This document shows, one piece after another, positions 52,674-61,419 of a DNA stretch of 64,000 nt. Numbering within the stretch: position 1 is the first letter of the stretch; every line of letters starts with the position of its first letter. Under the pieces are notes generated by a model, which did no database searches, was not told the origin of the DNA, and was given only the letters and a program-made list of their open reading frames with translations. Position numbers and translations under genes: made by a program. This stretch comes from Rhodopseudomonas julia (lineage in GTDB: Bacteria; Pseudomonadota; Alphaproteobacteria; Rhizobiales; Afifellaceae): positions 372,001-436,000 of the forward strand of contig NZ_JAUSUK010000001.1 of NCBI RefSeq assembly GCF_030813515.1, given 5' to 3'.

Positions 52674-53249
52674 TTGCGCGTCCTCGTCATCATTCTCGGC
52701 GTCGCCATCGCCTTCGTCCTCGGCGTGGGCAGCGCCTTTTTGAGCCTTCGCGACCTCACCCCGATCGACACGATCGAAAGCGGCGCCTGGAAGGGCTGGC
52801 CGCGCGCCGGCACGGCGGATGAGGACCCCTATTCGCGCGCCCGCCTGGCACGCACCGGCGAGCTTGCGCTCGGGCCGAGCGAAGGCCTGAAGCTCCTTGC
52901 CCGCTCCGATGACAGCGGCAGCGATCTCAACGGCGCCTGCAGCTATGAGATTTCCGGCCAGATGCCGGCGGCCCGGCTTTGGACGATCGCTGTGGAAACC
53001 GCCGCGGGCGGACATCTGCCTCCGGCGGAGCGTGGCGGCCGGGCGCTCGGAAGCGACGAAATCGTGCGCAAGGCGGACGGCACCTTCACCATCACGCTGG
53101 CGCCCTCGCCGCAGCCGGGCAATTGGCTCTCTTCCGAAGGCGCCGGGCAGATCCGCCTCGCCGCCCGCCTCTATGACACCACGGCCCGCACCGTGACGGC
53201 ACTCACGCAATTCACCGTTCCGGCCATCACCGCGAAGGGCTGCCGATGA
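52674..53249 (+). CDS. DUF1214-domain membrane-anchored protein
   Basis: A 191-residue protein with a signal anchor (VLVIILGVAIAFVLGVGSAF) and a periplasmic DUF1214 domain (RARLARTGELALGPSEGLKL, GACSYEISGQMPAARLWTIA, TLAPSPQPGNWLS). TTG 52674 is preferred because it opens directly into the anchor. It overlaps the DUF1254 gene by 4 bp and lies 10 bp after the PBP stop, so it is probably cotranscribed. Confidence 0.82.
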   Translation: MRVLVIILGVAIAFVLGVGSAFLSLRDLTPIDTIESGAWKGWPRAGTADEDPYSRARLARTGELALGPSEGLKLLARSDDSGSDLNGACSYEISGQMPAARLWTIAVETAAGGHLPPAERGGRALGSDEIVRKADGTFTITLAPSPQPGNWLSSEGAGQIRLAARLYDTTARTVTALTQFTVPAITAKGCR

Positions 53250-53857
53250 TCTACGAGGAGCGCATCGGCCGCCGCCGACGTCTCATCCCGGTCGGCTTCT
53301 TCGGCGGTCTTCTCGCCTGGCTGCTCGCCATTTTCCTGCTCGCCGCCTCGATCCATATCGTGGTGATTTTCCTGGTGCCGCGGCTTGCCTCGAGCGACGG
53401 CTGGTCGAAGCTTGCCGCCGTCACGACGGAAGATGGCTTCACGCTCCTGCCGCCCGACGGCAAAGGGCCGGCGATCGCCGGGCTCGATCCGCTCTTCGTG
53501 CACGGCGCCTGCCGCATCTCGCTTGAAGATGCGCCGGCGTCTCTGTCGTTTTCAGGGCCGAACAGCTTCTGGTCGCTGGCGCTCTATCAGCGGCGCGGCA
53601 CCGTCCTCTTTTCCGTCAACGACCGCACGGCGATCGACGGACAGCTCGACATGTTGATCGTCGATCCGATCCAGAATGCTCAGTTGAAGGAAAGCACGTC
53701 CGCAGCGCTCGATGAAACCATCGTCGTGGAAGCGGCACAGCCCGATCTCATCGCGCTCGTGCGTTTCTACGCACCGACCCCGCGCGAGCGCCAGGTCGCG
53801 ATCGAGCATCTTCAGGCGGCGGAATGCCTGCCGGCCTCGCTTGAGCCGGCCGGCTGA
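53246..53857 (+). CDS. DUF1254-domain membrane protein
   Basis: A 203-residue protein with an N-terminal membrane helix (FFGGLLAWLLAIFLLAASIH) and an extracytoplasmic domain (DPLFVHGACRISLEDAPASL, FWSLALYQRRGTVLFSVNDR). DUF1214 and DUF1254 proteins are commonly paired, as here. Function is unknown; envelope location is clear. Confidence 0.82.
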   Translation: MIYEERIGRRRRLIPVGFFGGLLAWLLAIFLLAASIHIVVIFLVPRLASSDGWSKLAAVTTEDGFTLLPPDGKGPAIAGLDPLFVHGACRISLEDAPASLSFSGPNSFWSLALYQRRGTVLFSVNDRTAIDGQLDMLIVDPIQNAQLKESTSAALDETIVVEAAQPDLIALVRFYAPTPRERQVAIEHLQAAECLPASLEPAG

Positions 53858-53881
53858 AACGCAGGCGCCACCACAAATATC

Positions 53882-54073
53882 TTAGCTTGCGCGGCGCTTC
53901 TTCGGCTTCGACGCCGCCCGCGCCCGACGCGAAAGCGCGACACTGCCCGGCTCGTCGCGGTATTCCACCCTCACCCCGGTGAACATCAAAATCTGGCACG
54001 GGCCGTTATGCGCAGACCTGCGCACTGGGCTCTCGCTCAACGTCGGAAAGTTCAGGATTTCGGCCATATCCAC
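53882..54073 (-). CDS. Small hypothetical protein
   Basis: A 63-residue protein, AEILNFPTLSESPVRRSAHN, then CQILMFTGVRVEYRDEPGSV and a Lys/Arg-rich end. It is basic with no membrane helix. No family is recognised; the regular codon use and isolated position support a real gene. The start may be either of two Met codons. Confidence 0.55.
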   Translation of the reverse strand: MDMAEILNFPTLSESPVRRSAHNGPCQILMFTGVRVEYRDEPGSVALSRRARAASKPKKRRAS

Positions 54074-54163
54074 CTCCTCAGAAGGGCCGTCCGTTGATCC
54101 GGCGAACCCACTGTCGCCGCAGTATGGTTAACAACTGCTGAACGGGGATAAAGCGATTCTGGG

Positions 54164-54535
54164 TTATGGCCGCCCCGACGAAGCGTCGCTGTCTGCCACC
54201 GCGACGAAGGAACGCCCCTCCCGATCCTCGATCTCCACCACCCATAAGTCAGGATCGAAACGGCTTTCGCTCACCAACCTTTCCTCAATCTTGCCGCGTT
54301 CGCCTTCGCGCACAAGTGGTGTGAAGAAGCGATCGGCCGGCATCTCCATCTCATCCATAAAAAAGCTTTGAGGTGCAGGGCCATAGAGATCGACACGGCC
54401 GTCCAAACGATCGACGATGATAAAAAGCGTACCCGCTTCGAGCGCACCCTTGCGCGCCACGGTAGCAAAGGCGCCCGTGGCCGACACTCGGCGAATCAAC
54501 GCCTGGACGAAGATGTCGGTGCGCAGCCTCACCAT
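54164..54535 (-). CDS. DUF1491-family protein
   Basis: A 123-residue protein: RTDIFVQALIRRVSATGAFA, GALEAGTLFIIVDRLDGRVD, LYGPAPQS, ESRFDPDLWVVEIEDREGRS. This matches the alphaproteobacterial DUF1491 family. It precedes the peptidoglycan-binding gene on the downstream side of the same strand. Function unknown. Confidence 0.85.
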   Translation of the reverse strand: MVRLRTDIFVQALIRRVSATGAFATVARKGALEAGTLFIIVDRLDGRVDLYGPAPQSFFMDEMEMPADRFFTPLVREGERGKIEERLVSESRFDPDLWVVEIEDREGRSFVAVADSDASSGRP

Positions 54536-54592
54536 GGCCGTGAGGGTCCAGCTTCGCAGCCGGCCCGAAACCGGATGATTGGAAACACGGGC

Positions 54593-55240
54593 TTACGGAT
54601 TGTCCGGCATGGCGCCGATCGCGGCCAGCCGGTCGAGCGTCTCGCGGTCGATCTCGCCGTTCACCTGCAGTCCCTGATCGAGCTGGAAGCGTCTCAGAGC
54701 CTCGGTCGTTTCGTGACCCTTGAGGCCGTCGGCGGTCACTGGACCATAGGCCGTGTCGGCGAGTGCCTGCTGCACGGCGAATACCACAGGGTCGGGTGCC
54801 GGGCCGGATGCTGGGCGTTGCGACGACGAGGCCGCCGATGCGTCCTGCGAAGACACCGCGTCTTGCGCCACAGCGGCCTGCGGGCGTTCGCGCGGCACGA
54901 CAAGGCCCGTGCGGATGATCATTTCAAGGTCGCCCTTCTCCCCCGCCTCGAGCGTTGGGGCGGGCCCGGCGTCGCGCGTCGCGAAGAGTGGATCGGGATG
55001 ACGGCCATGTTGAAGGACGAGAGCATTGACGATCGCCGCCACGGCCAAAAGCCCGAGTGCGGCGGCCGGAGCATGACGCAGGACGAAGCCAAGCCGGGTC
55101 CGCTCGCCGAGGGCTGACGTCGCCCTCGTCGCTGCCGGCTTCGCCGGCGCGGACTTGTCGCTCCGCGCCTGTCGCTTCCGGCGCTCGCCTGTAGCCCGGC
55201 TCGTGGTCCGGGACATCGGTCGATCCGCTTCGGAGGCCAT
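54593..55240 (-). CDS. Peptidoglycan-binding-domain membrane protein
   Basis: A 215-residue protein: basic N-terminus, one membrane helix (APAAALGLLAVAAIVNALVL), a low-complexity periplasmic linker (SSQDASAASSSQRPA), and a C-terminal PG_binding_1 domain (VQQALADTAYGPVTADGLKG, TTEALRRFQLDQGLQVNGEI, DRETLDRLAAIG). Start MASEAD (55240), MSRTT (55216) or an upstream GTG; the exact start is uncertain. It lies 57 bp upstream of the DUF1491 gene. Confidence 0.82.
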   Translation of the reverse strand: MASEADRPMSRTTSRATGERRKRQARSDKSAPAKPAATRATSALGERTRLGFVLRHAPAAALGLLAVAAIVNALVLQHGRHPDPLFATRDAGPAPTLEAGEKGDLEMIIRTGLVVPRERPQAAVAQDAVSSQDASAASSSQRPASGPAPDPVVFAVQQALADTAYGPVTADGLKGHETTEALRRFQLDQGLQVNGEIDRETLDRLAAIGAMPDNP

Positions 55241-55551
55241 CACACTCACACACCAACCCCATCGTCGACCGGCCTCCTTCAGACCGGCTTGTCGTGCCTC
55301 AACTTCGCCGCTTTGGCTTAAGGAAACTTGAACTCTGTCAAACCGCGGCCGGCGGTCGCGCCGCTCGCCCGCACAAAGCATGTATTAACCACCGCAACAA
55401 GCTTTCGGGAACGGGCCGGCGGAATAGCCCCTTAGTGCCTGGAATGAGCCGGATTTGCGTCGAATTGTAGATATCGAATGAACGCGATTTTGGAGCCTTC
55501 ATGGTTCCTTCGCGACGCTGGATCGGAAGAATCCGCAAACAGGGTAAGGTT

Positions 55552-56082
55552 ATGTTTTTGTTCCGATCAATCTTCTGGTTGACGGCACTGATCTTGGTTC
55601 TGCCTCCGTCGCCCGATGGCGGCCCGCCGCCCCGCGTCACCCTTTTGGAATCCGCCCTCGCCTTCCAGGTTCTCGCCAAGGATGTGAGCGGCGTGTGCGA
55701 CCGGCATCCGGAGGCCTGCGCCACGAGCCGCGAGACCTTCACCCTTCTCAGCCGCAAGATCGCCACCGGACGCGACATGGCCTCCGCCGCCCTCTCCGCC
55801 AGCACCGGTGGCAACGATGACGGCGACGTCGATCACGGCAGCCTGAACGCAAGCGACCTTTCCGTCCCCTGGAGTGGCCGGGGCGCGCCCCCGATCGAAG
55901 CGATCCCGACGAGCGCGAGCCTGCCCGTGTCGCAGCCGCCAGAGGACGCCATCGAGGCTCAAGCCAAAGAAACAAGCGACGCGCGGCTCGACAGCACGCA
56001 AACCGCGTCGAGCGACGATGGCTCAAAGAGCGCCAGGCGCATAGACATCGCCCTGCCGCAGCCCCGTCCGCGGCTTCTCTAG
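55552..56082 (+). CDS. DUF5330-family exported protein
   Basis: A 176-residue protein starting MFLFRSIFWLTALILVLPPS, a signal anchor, followed by ESALAFQVLAKDVSGVCDRH, PEACATSRETFTLLSRKIAT with a conserved Cys pair, then a Ser/Ala/Gln-rich C-terminal half. ATG 55552, after AGGGTAAGG, is preferred to ATG 55501. The 311 bp upstream (55241-55551) is a divergent promoter region in which I see no other gene. Confidence 0.8.
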   Translation: MFLFRSIFWLTALILVLPPSPDGGPPPRVTLLESALAFQVLAKDVSGVCDRHPEACATSRETFTLLSRKIATGRDMASAALSASTGGNDDGDVDHGSLNASDLSVPWSGRGAPPIEAIPTSASLPVSQPPEDAIEAQAKETSDARLDSTQTASSDDGSKSARRIDIALPQPRPRLL

Positions 56083-56149
56083 CGCGCACCCACCACGCAG
56101 CCGGAGCGCCCATCGCCACCGGCGGGCCTCCTATGCCGCGCCCGCGTTC

Positions 56150-56608
56150 TCACGGCAGAATCGGATATTCCGAGCTCGCCTTCTCCGTCGAGACCACGAT
56201 AGAGGTTCGGAACTTGCGGACATTGGCATCGGCGAAGAAGAGCCGGTGCGTCAGGGCCTCGTAATCCGCCATATCGCGCGCGACGGCGATCATCACGAAA
56301 TCCATTTCGCCAGCGATGCAATAGAGATGCAGAACCTGCGGTTCCGCGCGCGCCTTGCGCTTGAAGGCGTCGATCTGGTCGAGCCGGTCGCGCTCCAGGT
56401 CGACCAGAATCACGGCGGTCACACCGAGACCGAGCTTCTGCCGATCGAGCAACGCCACCTCGCTTTGGATCACGCCGTCCTCGCGTAACGCCTTCAATCG
56501 CCGCTGCACCGATGCGTTCGAAAGCCCCGCCCGGTCGGCCAATTCGGCGATCGGCAGACGGGCATTGCGCTGGAGTTCGACAAGCAGCGCACGATCCTTG
56601 TCATCCAT
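56150..56608 (-). CDS. Lrp/AsnC-family transcriptional regulator
   Basis: A 152-residue regulator: DKDRALLVELQRNARLPIAE, LADRAGLSNASVQRRLKALR (helix-turn-helix), then the RAM domain with VILVDLERDRLDQI and VLHLYCIAGEMDFVMIAVAR. It is divergent from azlCD, which it probably controls in response to an amino acid. Confidence 0.92.
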   Translation of the reverse strand: MDDKDRALLVELQRNARLPIAELADRAGLSNASVQRRLKALREDGVIQSEVALLDRQKLGLGVTAVILVDLERDRLDQIDAFKRKARAEPQVLHLYCIAGEMDFVMIAVARDMADYEALTHRLFFADANVRKFRTSIVVSTEKASSEYPILP

Positions 56609-56621
56609 GATCTTTTTCTAT

Positions 56622-56636
56622 CAGAATATTTTCGAT
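56622..56636. promoter_or_regulatory. A/T-rich Lrp-like site upstream of azlC
   Basis: CAGAATATTTTCGAT in the 101-bp divergent region matches most of the Lrp consensus (YAGHAWATTWTDCTR) at the left half. It lies 14 bp upstream of the Lrp start codon. Confidence 0.35.
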
Positions 56637-56709
56637 TGCGATCCAATCATATCACATGATGCGCAATATGCTCGTTCATCGTCTCGCCGGCACCGGATAA
56701 ACCGATGGC

Positions 56710-57390
56710 ATGAAACGAGGCATGCTATCCATCCTACCACTTGCCGTCGGCGCCGCACTTTACGGCCTCGCCTTCGGGGTCCTGGCGGCTCAGGCGGGTT
56801 TTCCCTGGTGGGGCGTCGGGCTCATGAGTGCCGGCGTTCATGCGGGATCGTCGCAGATCGTCGCTGTCGACCAGTTCTCCGCGGGAAGCGGGTTGGTCGG
56901 CGCGATCGTGGCGGGCGCGATCATGAACCTGCGCTATCTCGGCATCACGGCTTCGCTCGCCGGCATCCTGGCCCGCCTGCCGCCATGGCGGCGTCTCCTC
57001 GCCCTGCACCTCACCTCCGATGAGAACTGGGCGCTCACCATCTCGGAGCGCGGCAAGGATCCGAGCATCGGCGCACCCTTCCTCCTCGGGGCGGGCAGCG
57101 TCATGTTCGTCACCTGGTTCGCATCGACGGCGATCGGCGCCCAGATCGGCGCCGTACTGCCCGACCTCGACGCGGCGGGTCTCGGCTTCGCCTTCACCGC
57201 AGCCTTCATTGCGATGGCCCGGAGCATGGCACCCCGACGCATCGCCGCGTTCCTTCCCTGGGGCGTCACCTTCGCACTGGCGATCGGCCTCAATTCGGCG
57301 GAGATTTCGCGGGCACCGGCGATCCTTGCCGCGTCTCTCGCGGGCCTCGCTCTCGCGGCGCTGCTGCGGACATACGGGAGGCGCGCGTGA
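56710..57390 (+). CDS. azlC: AzlC-family branched-chain amino acid exporter subunit
   Basis: A 226-residue integral membrane protein. AzlC signatures: AVGAALYGLAFGVLAAQAGF, GVHAGSSQIVAVDQF, AIMNLRYLGITASLAGIL, LTSDENWALTI, and the C-terminal helices. It forms an amino acid exporter with AzlD, whose gene overlaps by 4 bp. Confidence 0.9.
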   Translation: MKRGMLSILPLAVGAALYGLAFGVLAAQAGFPWWGVGLMSAGVHAGSSQIVAVDQFSAGSGLVGAIVAGAIMNLRYLGITASLAGILARLPPWRRLLALHLTSDENWALTISERGKDPSIGAPFLLGAGSVMFVTWFASTAIGAQIGAVLPDLDAAGLGFAFTAAFIAMARSMAPRRIAAFLPWGVTFALAIGLNSAEISRAPAILAASLAGLALAALLRTYGRRA

Positions 57391-57683
57391 GCCTTTCACA
57401 ATGGCTGTTGATCGCCGGGCTCGCGGTCGCCACCTTCGCGACGCGCCTTCTCGGGTTCCTCGCGGGCGACCGTCTGCGTCAATCCCGCTTTGCTTTCGTT
57501 CTGGATGATCTGCCGGGCCTGATCGTCGTCGCTCTCGTGGCGTCTTCCCTGGCCGGCACAGAGCCGAAGACCTGGATCGCCGCGGCGCTGGCGGTTGCCA
57601 TCGCCTGGGTTTCCAACAACGTCGTCGTCACGATGGGTGGCGGTCTGGCGGCCTATGTGGCGCTCGGCCTCTTCATCGGCTGA
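57387..57683 (+). CDS. azlD: AzlD-family transporter subunit
   Basis: A 98-residue protein with about four helices (LIAGLAVATFATRLLGFLAG, FVLDDLPGLIVVALVASSLA, TWIAAALAVAIAWVSNNVVV). Partner of AzlC, translationally coupled (ATGA overlap). Confidence 0.9.
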   Translation: MSLSQWLLIAGLAVATFATRLLGFLAGDRLRQSRFAFVLDDLPGLIVVALVASSLAGTEPKTWIAAALAVAIAWVSNNVVVTMGGGLAAYVALGLFIG

Positions 57684-57783
57684 AGCATGCGGCGTCGGCC
57701 AGCCAATGCGGCTCAGACAACCGCCTTCGTTCAGCGGCGCGCAACCACACGCGGCCGGGCGGCGAAAGCCCGTTCGGCGAAGC

Positions 57784-58167
57784 TCAGTCGGCCGTGCAAT
57801 CGATGAGGCGCAGATGCGAGCCTGCGGCCGGCTTGCCGATGGTCGAGGCGAGATCGCGTGCCACCTGCCGCTCCTGGCGGACGGGCGCGCGCGCATCGAT
57901 ATACTGCGTGAGGACTTCGCCGTTCAAAGGCTCGTCGAACATGACGCCGGCGAGCTTGCCGCGCTGCCAGACGAGCTTCGCGGAAGCGGTGCCGCAATTG
58001 GGCATCGGCAGGCGTACGGTCGCGGGCAGAACGGCCCGGCTCACCAACTCGATGCAGGCGCCGGTCGGGCTGATGTTGCGCACCTGGCAATTGGCATAAA
58101 GCCGATGCGACATGACGGTCGACCGTTTGTCCAAATGGTGACGTCTGAGGGCGCGCTGGTCTTGCAT
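57784..58167 (-). CDS. PilZ-domain protein
   Basis: A 127-residue PilZ protein. The c-di-GMP motifs are RRHHLDKR (R-rich box) and NISPTGACIEL (NxSxxG), with LVWQRGKLAGVMFDEPLNGE downstream. It probably binds c-di-GMP. The 271 bp between it and sufE hold only a divergent promoter region, as far as I see. Confidence 0.85.
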   Translation of the reverse strand: MQDQRALRRHHLDKRSTVMSHRLYANCQVRNISPTGACIELVSRAVLPATVRLPMPNCGTASAKLVWQRGKLAGVMFDEPLNGEVLTQYIDARAPVRQERQVARDLASTIGKPAAGSHLRLIDCTAD

Positions 58168-58438
58168 GGGTCTCGCTCGGGCAAAACGTAAAACTTAGCT
58201 TCAACAATAAGCCAAAACTTCACAAAGCGGTAATCATGTTTTGGATTGCCGTTAACGTGGCCCCTTCGCGCCACCAGGACCCGCAGATCAGGGCCCGCGC
58301 ATCAAGGCCGCATCCGGCCTTCGGTGCTTGTGCCCCGGCCTCATATGCCTATTTTGCCTTGCAACACTTATTACGACGCCCGGCGACGCTCCCGGGGGGG
58401 ATGCCCCCGGCGGACACGAAAGAACGCGACAGGCCTTC

Positions 58439-58858
58439 ATGAGCATTCAATCCATCATCGACGATTTCGCTTTCCTCGACGAATGGGAGGATCGCTACCG
58501 TTACGTGATCGAGCTCGGGCGCGCTTTGCCGGAAATGCCGGCCGAGGAGCGCACGGAGGCCACCAAAGTGCGCGGCTGTGCAAGCCAGGTCTGGCTGGTC
58601 AGCGAAGATGCCGTGAACGACGGCAAGGCCGTGATCGTCTTCCGCGGCGACAGCGACGCGCATATCGTACGTGGTCTCATCGCCATCGTGCTTTCGCTTT
58701 ATTCCGGCAAGACACCCGAAGAGATCCTGAAGACGGATGCCGAAGCCGTCTTCGCGCGCATCGGCCTGCGCGAGCATCTGACGGCGCAACGCTCAAACGG
58801 CCTCTCCGCCATGCTGCAGCGCATTCAACGCGACGCGGAAAGCCGGCTCGCGAAATAG
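58439..58858 (+). CDS. sufE: SufE-family cysteine desulfurase activator
   Basis: A 139-residue sulfur acceptor for SufS in Fe-S cluster assembly: IIDDFAFLDEWEDRYRYVIE, LGRALPEMP, KVRGCASQVWLV with the acceptor Cys47, and VFARIGLREHLTAQRSNGLS. Start ATG 58439; the in-frame extension upstream is Gly/Pro/Ala-rich and not conserved in type. Confidence 0.93.
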   Translation: MSIQSIIDDFAFLDEWEDRYRYVIELGRALPEMPAEERTEATKVRGCASQVWLVSEDAVNDGKAVIVFRGDSDAHIVRGLIAIVLSLYSGKTPEEILKTDAEAVFARIGLREHLTAQRSNGLSAMLQRIQRDAESRLAK

Positions 58859-58913
58859 CCCGTCGGCGCCCCGCTCACGTCTCGCGTCTCCTCGCTCGCC
58901 GTCTGCTCTCCGC

Positions 58914-59732
58914 TCAATCGCCGATCGTCGGCCGATAGCCCTCGGCGCCCCAATGGCGCATGGCGACGCGCGCTTTGCCTTCGGCCGTCTCTTCGATGCC
59001 GTAATGGCGGGCGAGCGCCTGTAGCGCGAGTTTCAGGACGAGTTTCGCCGACCTTGCCGGATAGCCGCGCTCGCGCTCCACGCTCGACAGACCTTTGAGG
59101 AAACAGGCGACATCGAGGAGAACGCCCGCGAGTTCGGGACCGACCGCCTCCATGGCGGCATGAAAGCGGGCCCGTGCGGCGATCGCCGTCTCCGTCAGAT
59201 CGGCCTGACCACCCCGCTGGCGGGAGCCTTTCGGGGCTTTGAGGTCGGCCTGCCAATTGGCGGTGATGCGCGGCTGCAGGCTCGCACGCTCGAAATCGCG
59301 GCGGAGCCGTTCCGCCGCGGCGACCAGTGGGGCCCCGAGATAGGGAGAGCCATCCTCCCCGCCCCTGCGGGCGAGAAGACCGATCGGGCTCTCGTCGAGA
59401 TCGGTGAGCGGCGCCGGCGCCGAAGGTGAGCCGCCCTTCTGCCGCTCCAGGCATTTGTGCTGCGCCAGAAAAGCGGGCTCGTCGGCCTTCGTGCGACGCA
59501 GCCATGCCGCCGCCTCTTCGCTTGCAACAAGCCCGCGCTCTCCGGCCTCGCAGAGGAGGCCAGCCGCCAGAAGCTTCTTGACGAGGGCTGCCGGGACCTC
59601 GCGCCGCCGGCCGGGTGTCCCGTCGCAGAAAAAGGTCGCCGCGTCTGCCTCCACAAGCCGCGCATCCGCATGCGCCAGCAGCGCCTCGATCAGGCTTTCG
59701 AGCGCGCCGCCCCGCCTTCGGCCGCGGCTCAT
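58914..59732 (-). CDS. DUF6456-domain protein
   Basis: A 272-residue protein of a rhizobial family: ESLIEALLAHADARLVEADA, VKKLLAAGLLCEAGERGLVA near the N-terminus, a middle DLDESPIGLLARR, and the C-terminal domain GVLLDVACFLKGLSSVERER, GYPARSAKLVLKLALQALAR, HYG. No function is known. It overlaps the DnaA-domain-like gene by ATGA, so the pair is one operon. Confidence 0.78.
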   Translation of the reverse strand: MSRGRRRGGALESLIEALLAHADARLVEADAATFFCDGTPGRRREVPAALVKKLLAAGLLCEAGERGLVASEEAAAWLRRTKADEPAFLAQHKCLERQKGGSPSAPAPLTDLDESPIGLLARRGGEDGSPYLGAPLVAAAERLRRDFERASLQPRITANWQADLKAPKGSRQRGGQADLTETAIAARARFHAAMEAVGPELAGVLLDVACFLKGLSSVERERGYPARSAKLVLKLALQALARHYGIEETAEGKARVAMRHWGAEGYRPTIGD

Positions 59733-60151
59733 CCCGCATCCTCCCCGAAGACGCTCATCCAGCGTTTCAGCGCATATTCCAGGCATTCCATCACCTGATC
59801 GAACACGGGCTCGTCGCGCCTCTCCTCGATCATCCGGCAGCCATGGGCGACGGTGGTGCGGTCGCGGCCGAAATGCGCGCCGACCTCGGTCAGCGTCAGG
59901 CCGGAGCCCACATGGACGAGATACATCGCCGCCTGCCGCGTCTGCGCGACCCGGGCGACCCCTCTTCGGGGGTTGCGGAGCTCGCCCCGCTCGACCCGGA
60001 AGACCGCGCCGAGCGCTCCCTCGGCAAAGCGGCAGACGGACATGTCCCTGGCCGTCCCCACATGGGTGGCGACACCGCGACCGGCTTCGCTCCGATACGG
60101 CCCGAACCCAGCCTGCGGCCGGCGCAAAGCGTGAAAAAGTTGGTTTTGCAT
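59729..60151 (-). CDS. DnaA domain IV-like DNA-binding protein
   Basis: A 140-residue protein whose C-terminal half looks like DnaA domain IV: AQTRQAAMYLVHVGSGLTLT, EVGAHFGRDRTTVAHGCRMI. No AAA+ ATPase domain is present, so it is not DnaA. It may bind DnaA-box-like DNA and act as a regulator. The first 60 residues are basic and featureless. It is coupled to the DUF6456 gene. Confidence 0.75.
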   Translation of the reverse strand: MQNQLFHALRRPQAGFGPYRSEAGRGVATHVGTARDMSVCRFAEGALGAVFRVERGELRNPRRGVARVAQTRQAAMYLVHVGSGLTLTEVGAHFGRDRTTVAHGCRMIEERRDEPVFDQVMECLEYALKRWMSVFGEDAG

Positions 60152-60313
60152 GGCCCCTCCTCCAGAATAGGATTTCTTTCCTATATCGCGAAGAGACGCA
60201 ACCGGGGATATGTTTTTCGGTTACCGCACACCTTGTCGCGCAAGAGGCGGCGAACTTATCCCCGGCGCTCCGGGGCCTGCGATCGTACCGCGAAAGCTTC
60301 AGGAGCTCCCGGC

Positions 60314-60691
60314 ATGGTCGATGCGCAATGCTTGTACGATACACAGATTCTCGACGGCACCGAGAGGCCGCAGGGCCGGCAACGACGCGCCGCCTCGGAG
60401 CTTGCCCGTCAGGTCAAAGCCGGTGCCGACACGTATCACCGCGACAACGACTTGCCGCGGTTGATCCATCGTCTTCCGGGAGAACTTGGGAAGAATGAAA
60501 CGGAGCGCGCACACGCCATCGTCGCGCGTCTCAAATGCGCCTTGCGGGCGGAACGCAGGAAAGGCCGGGCCGGCCATTGGAGCTACGATCTCAATCGCCA
60601 CATCGCGCTGAAGACAGCGCTCAAAGTGGAGAGCGACGATCTTGCGCGGCTCTGCAAGGCCCGGACCTTGAAAAGGAAAACGCCGGCGTAA
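60314..60691 (+). CDS. Conserved-looking hypothetical protein
   Basis: A 125-residue hydrophilic protein: RQRRAASELARQVKAGADTY, HRDNDLPRLIHRLPGELGKN, YDLNRHIALKTALKVESDDL. No family is recognised. Its last codons overlap the first of the two tandem hairpins that end mucR transcription. The ATG at 60314 is the first sensible start in this frame; the longer upstream frame is antisense to the DnaA-like gene. Confidence 0.55.
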   Translation: MVDAQCLYDTQILDGTERPQGRQRRAASELARQVKAGADTYHRDNDLPRLIHRLPGELGKNETERAHAIVARLKCALRAERRKGRAGHWSYDLNRHIALKTALKVESDDLARLCKARTLKRKTPA

Positions 60692-60700
60692 GAGCCGGCG
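60681..60700 (-). terminator. Intrinsic terminator, distal of two
   Basis: CGCCGGC and GCCGGCG flank a 6-base loop; the minus-strand exit is GTTTTCC (60680-60674). It overlaps the 3' end of the plus-strand hypothetical gene. Near-identical to the next hairpin, 36 bp away. Confidence 0.55.
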
Positions 60701-60716
60701 CCCAGGAAAAGCAAAA

Positions 60717-60736
60717 CGCCGGCGTGAGAGCCGGCG
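60717..60736 (-). terminator. Intrinsic terminator of mucR, proximal of two
   Basis: CGCCGGC, loop GTGAGA, GCCGGCG; the minus-strand exit is TTTTGCTTTTCC (60716-60705). It lies 27 bp after the mucR stop. It and the distal copy are tandem repeats. Confidence 0.6.
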
Positions 60737-60763
60737 TCTGACACGTTCGGAAGAAAACGTCGT

Positions 60764-61177
60764 TCAGCGGCGGCCGCGCTTCTGGCCGAGACCCATCTGC
60801 TTGGCAAGCTGCGAACGGGCCTTCGCATAGTTCGGAGCGACCATCGGATAGTCGGCCGGCAGGCCCCACTTCTCGCGATACTCTTCCGGGGACAGGTCGT
60901 AATGCGTGCGCAGGTGACGCTTCAGCGACTTGAACTTCTTTCCGTCTTCCAGACAAATAATGTAGTCCGGATTGATCGAGCGACGGACCGGAACGGCCGG
61001 CTTCTGCGGCTCCGGCTCGGGCTCAGCGCCACCATCGGCGGTCGTCTGCAGCGCCTGATAGATGTTGCCGATCAGACCGGAAATATCGCCAGCCGCAATT
61101 GTGTTGTTGCTCACATAGGCAGATACGATGTCTGCCGTGAGCTCGATCAGGTTGTCGTTCTGGATAGCCTCTGCCAT
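60764..61177 (-). CDS. mucR: MucR/Ros-family zinc-finger transcriptional regulator
   Basis: A 137-residue global regulator of exopolysaccharide, motility and virulence-type traits. The Ros/MucR domain has YIICLEDGKKFKSLKRHLRT, HYDLSPEEYREKWGLPADYP, MVAPNYAKARSQLAKQ with the zinc-ligand Cys and His. N-terminal IELTADIVSAYVSNNTIAAG, GDISGLI mediates oligomerisation. Start MAEAIQN (61177). The 242 bp upstream hold the promoter region; I see no gene there. Confidence 0.93.
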   Translation of the reverse strand: MAEAIQNDNLIELTADIVSAYVSNNTIAAGDISGLIGNIYQALQTTADGGAEPEPEPQKPAVPVRRSINPDYIICLEDGKKFKSLKRHLRTHYDLSPEEYREKWGLPADYPMVAPNYAKARSQLAKQMGLGQKRGRR

Positions 61178-61419
61178 TGAATCCTCGCTATGTGACCTTT
61201 GCAGCAACACACTGCAAGTCATCAAGTGCGCCTTGCTACTGCTGGTGGCGCGGTCTGACAAGAAGAAAAAACCTTACATCACAGCAATCTTAGCGGCGTT
61301 TCACCGCGCGCAACAAGAAGGTGTGAAATTCTGCCAGCACTCGCTCTCACAATCCTGGAAAGATAGGAATTCGCCAACAAAGACCCATCCCGCTTTTACG
61401 GAAGATGGCAGTCTTTGTT

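Noticed and set aside
50327-52813. Open frame of 828 codons on the minus strand
   Set aside because: Antisense to the class A PBP and part of its neighbours; composition is that of a shadow frame.
59729-60151. Chromosomal dnaA and origin of replication
   Set aside because: Only a domain-IV-like part is present and no AAA+ domain or DnaA-box cluster was noticed nearby.
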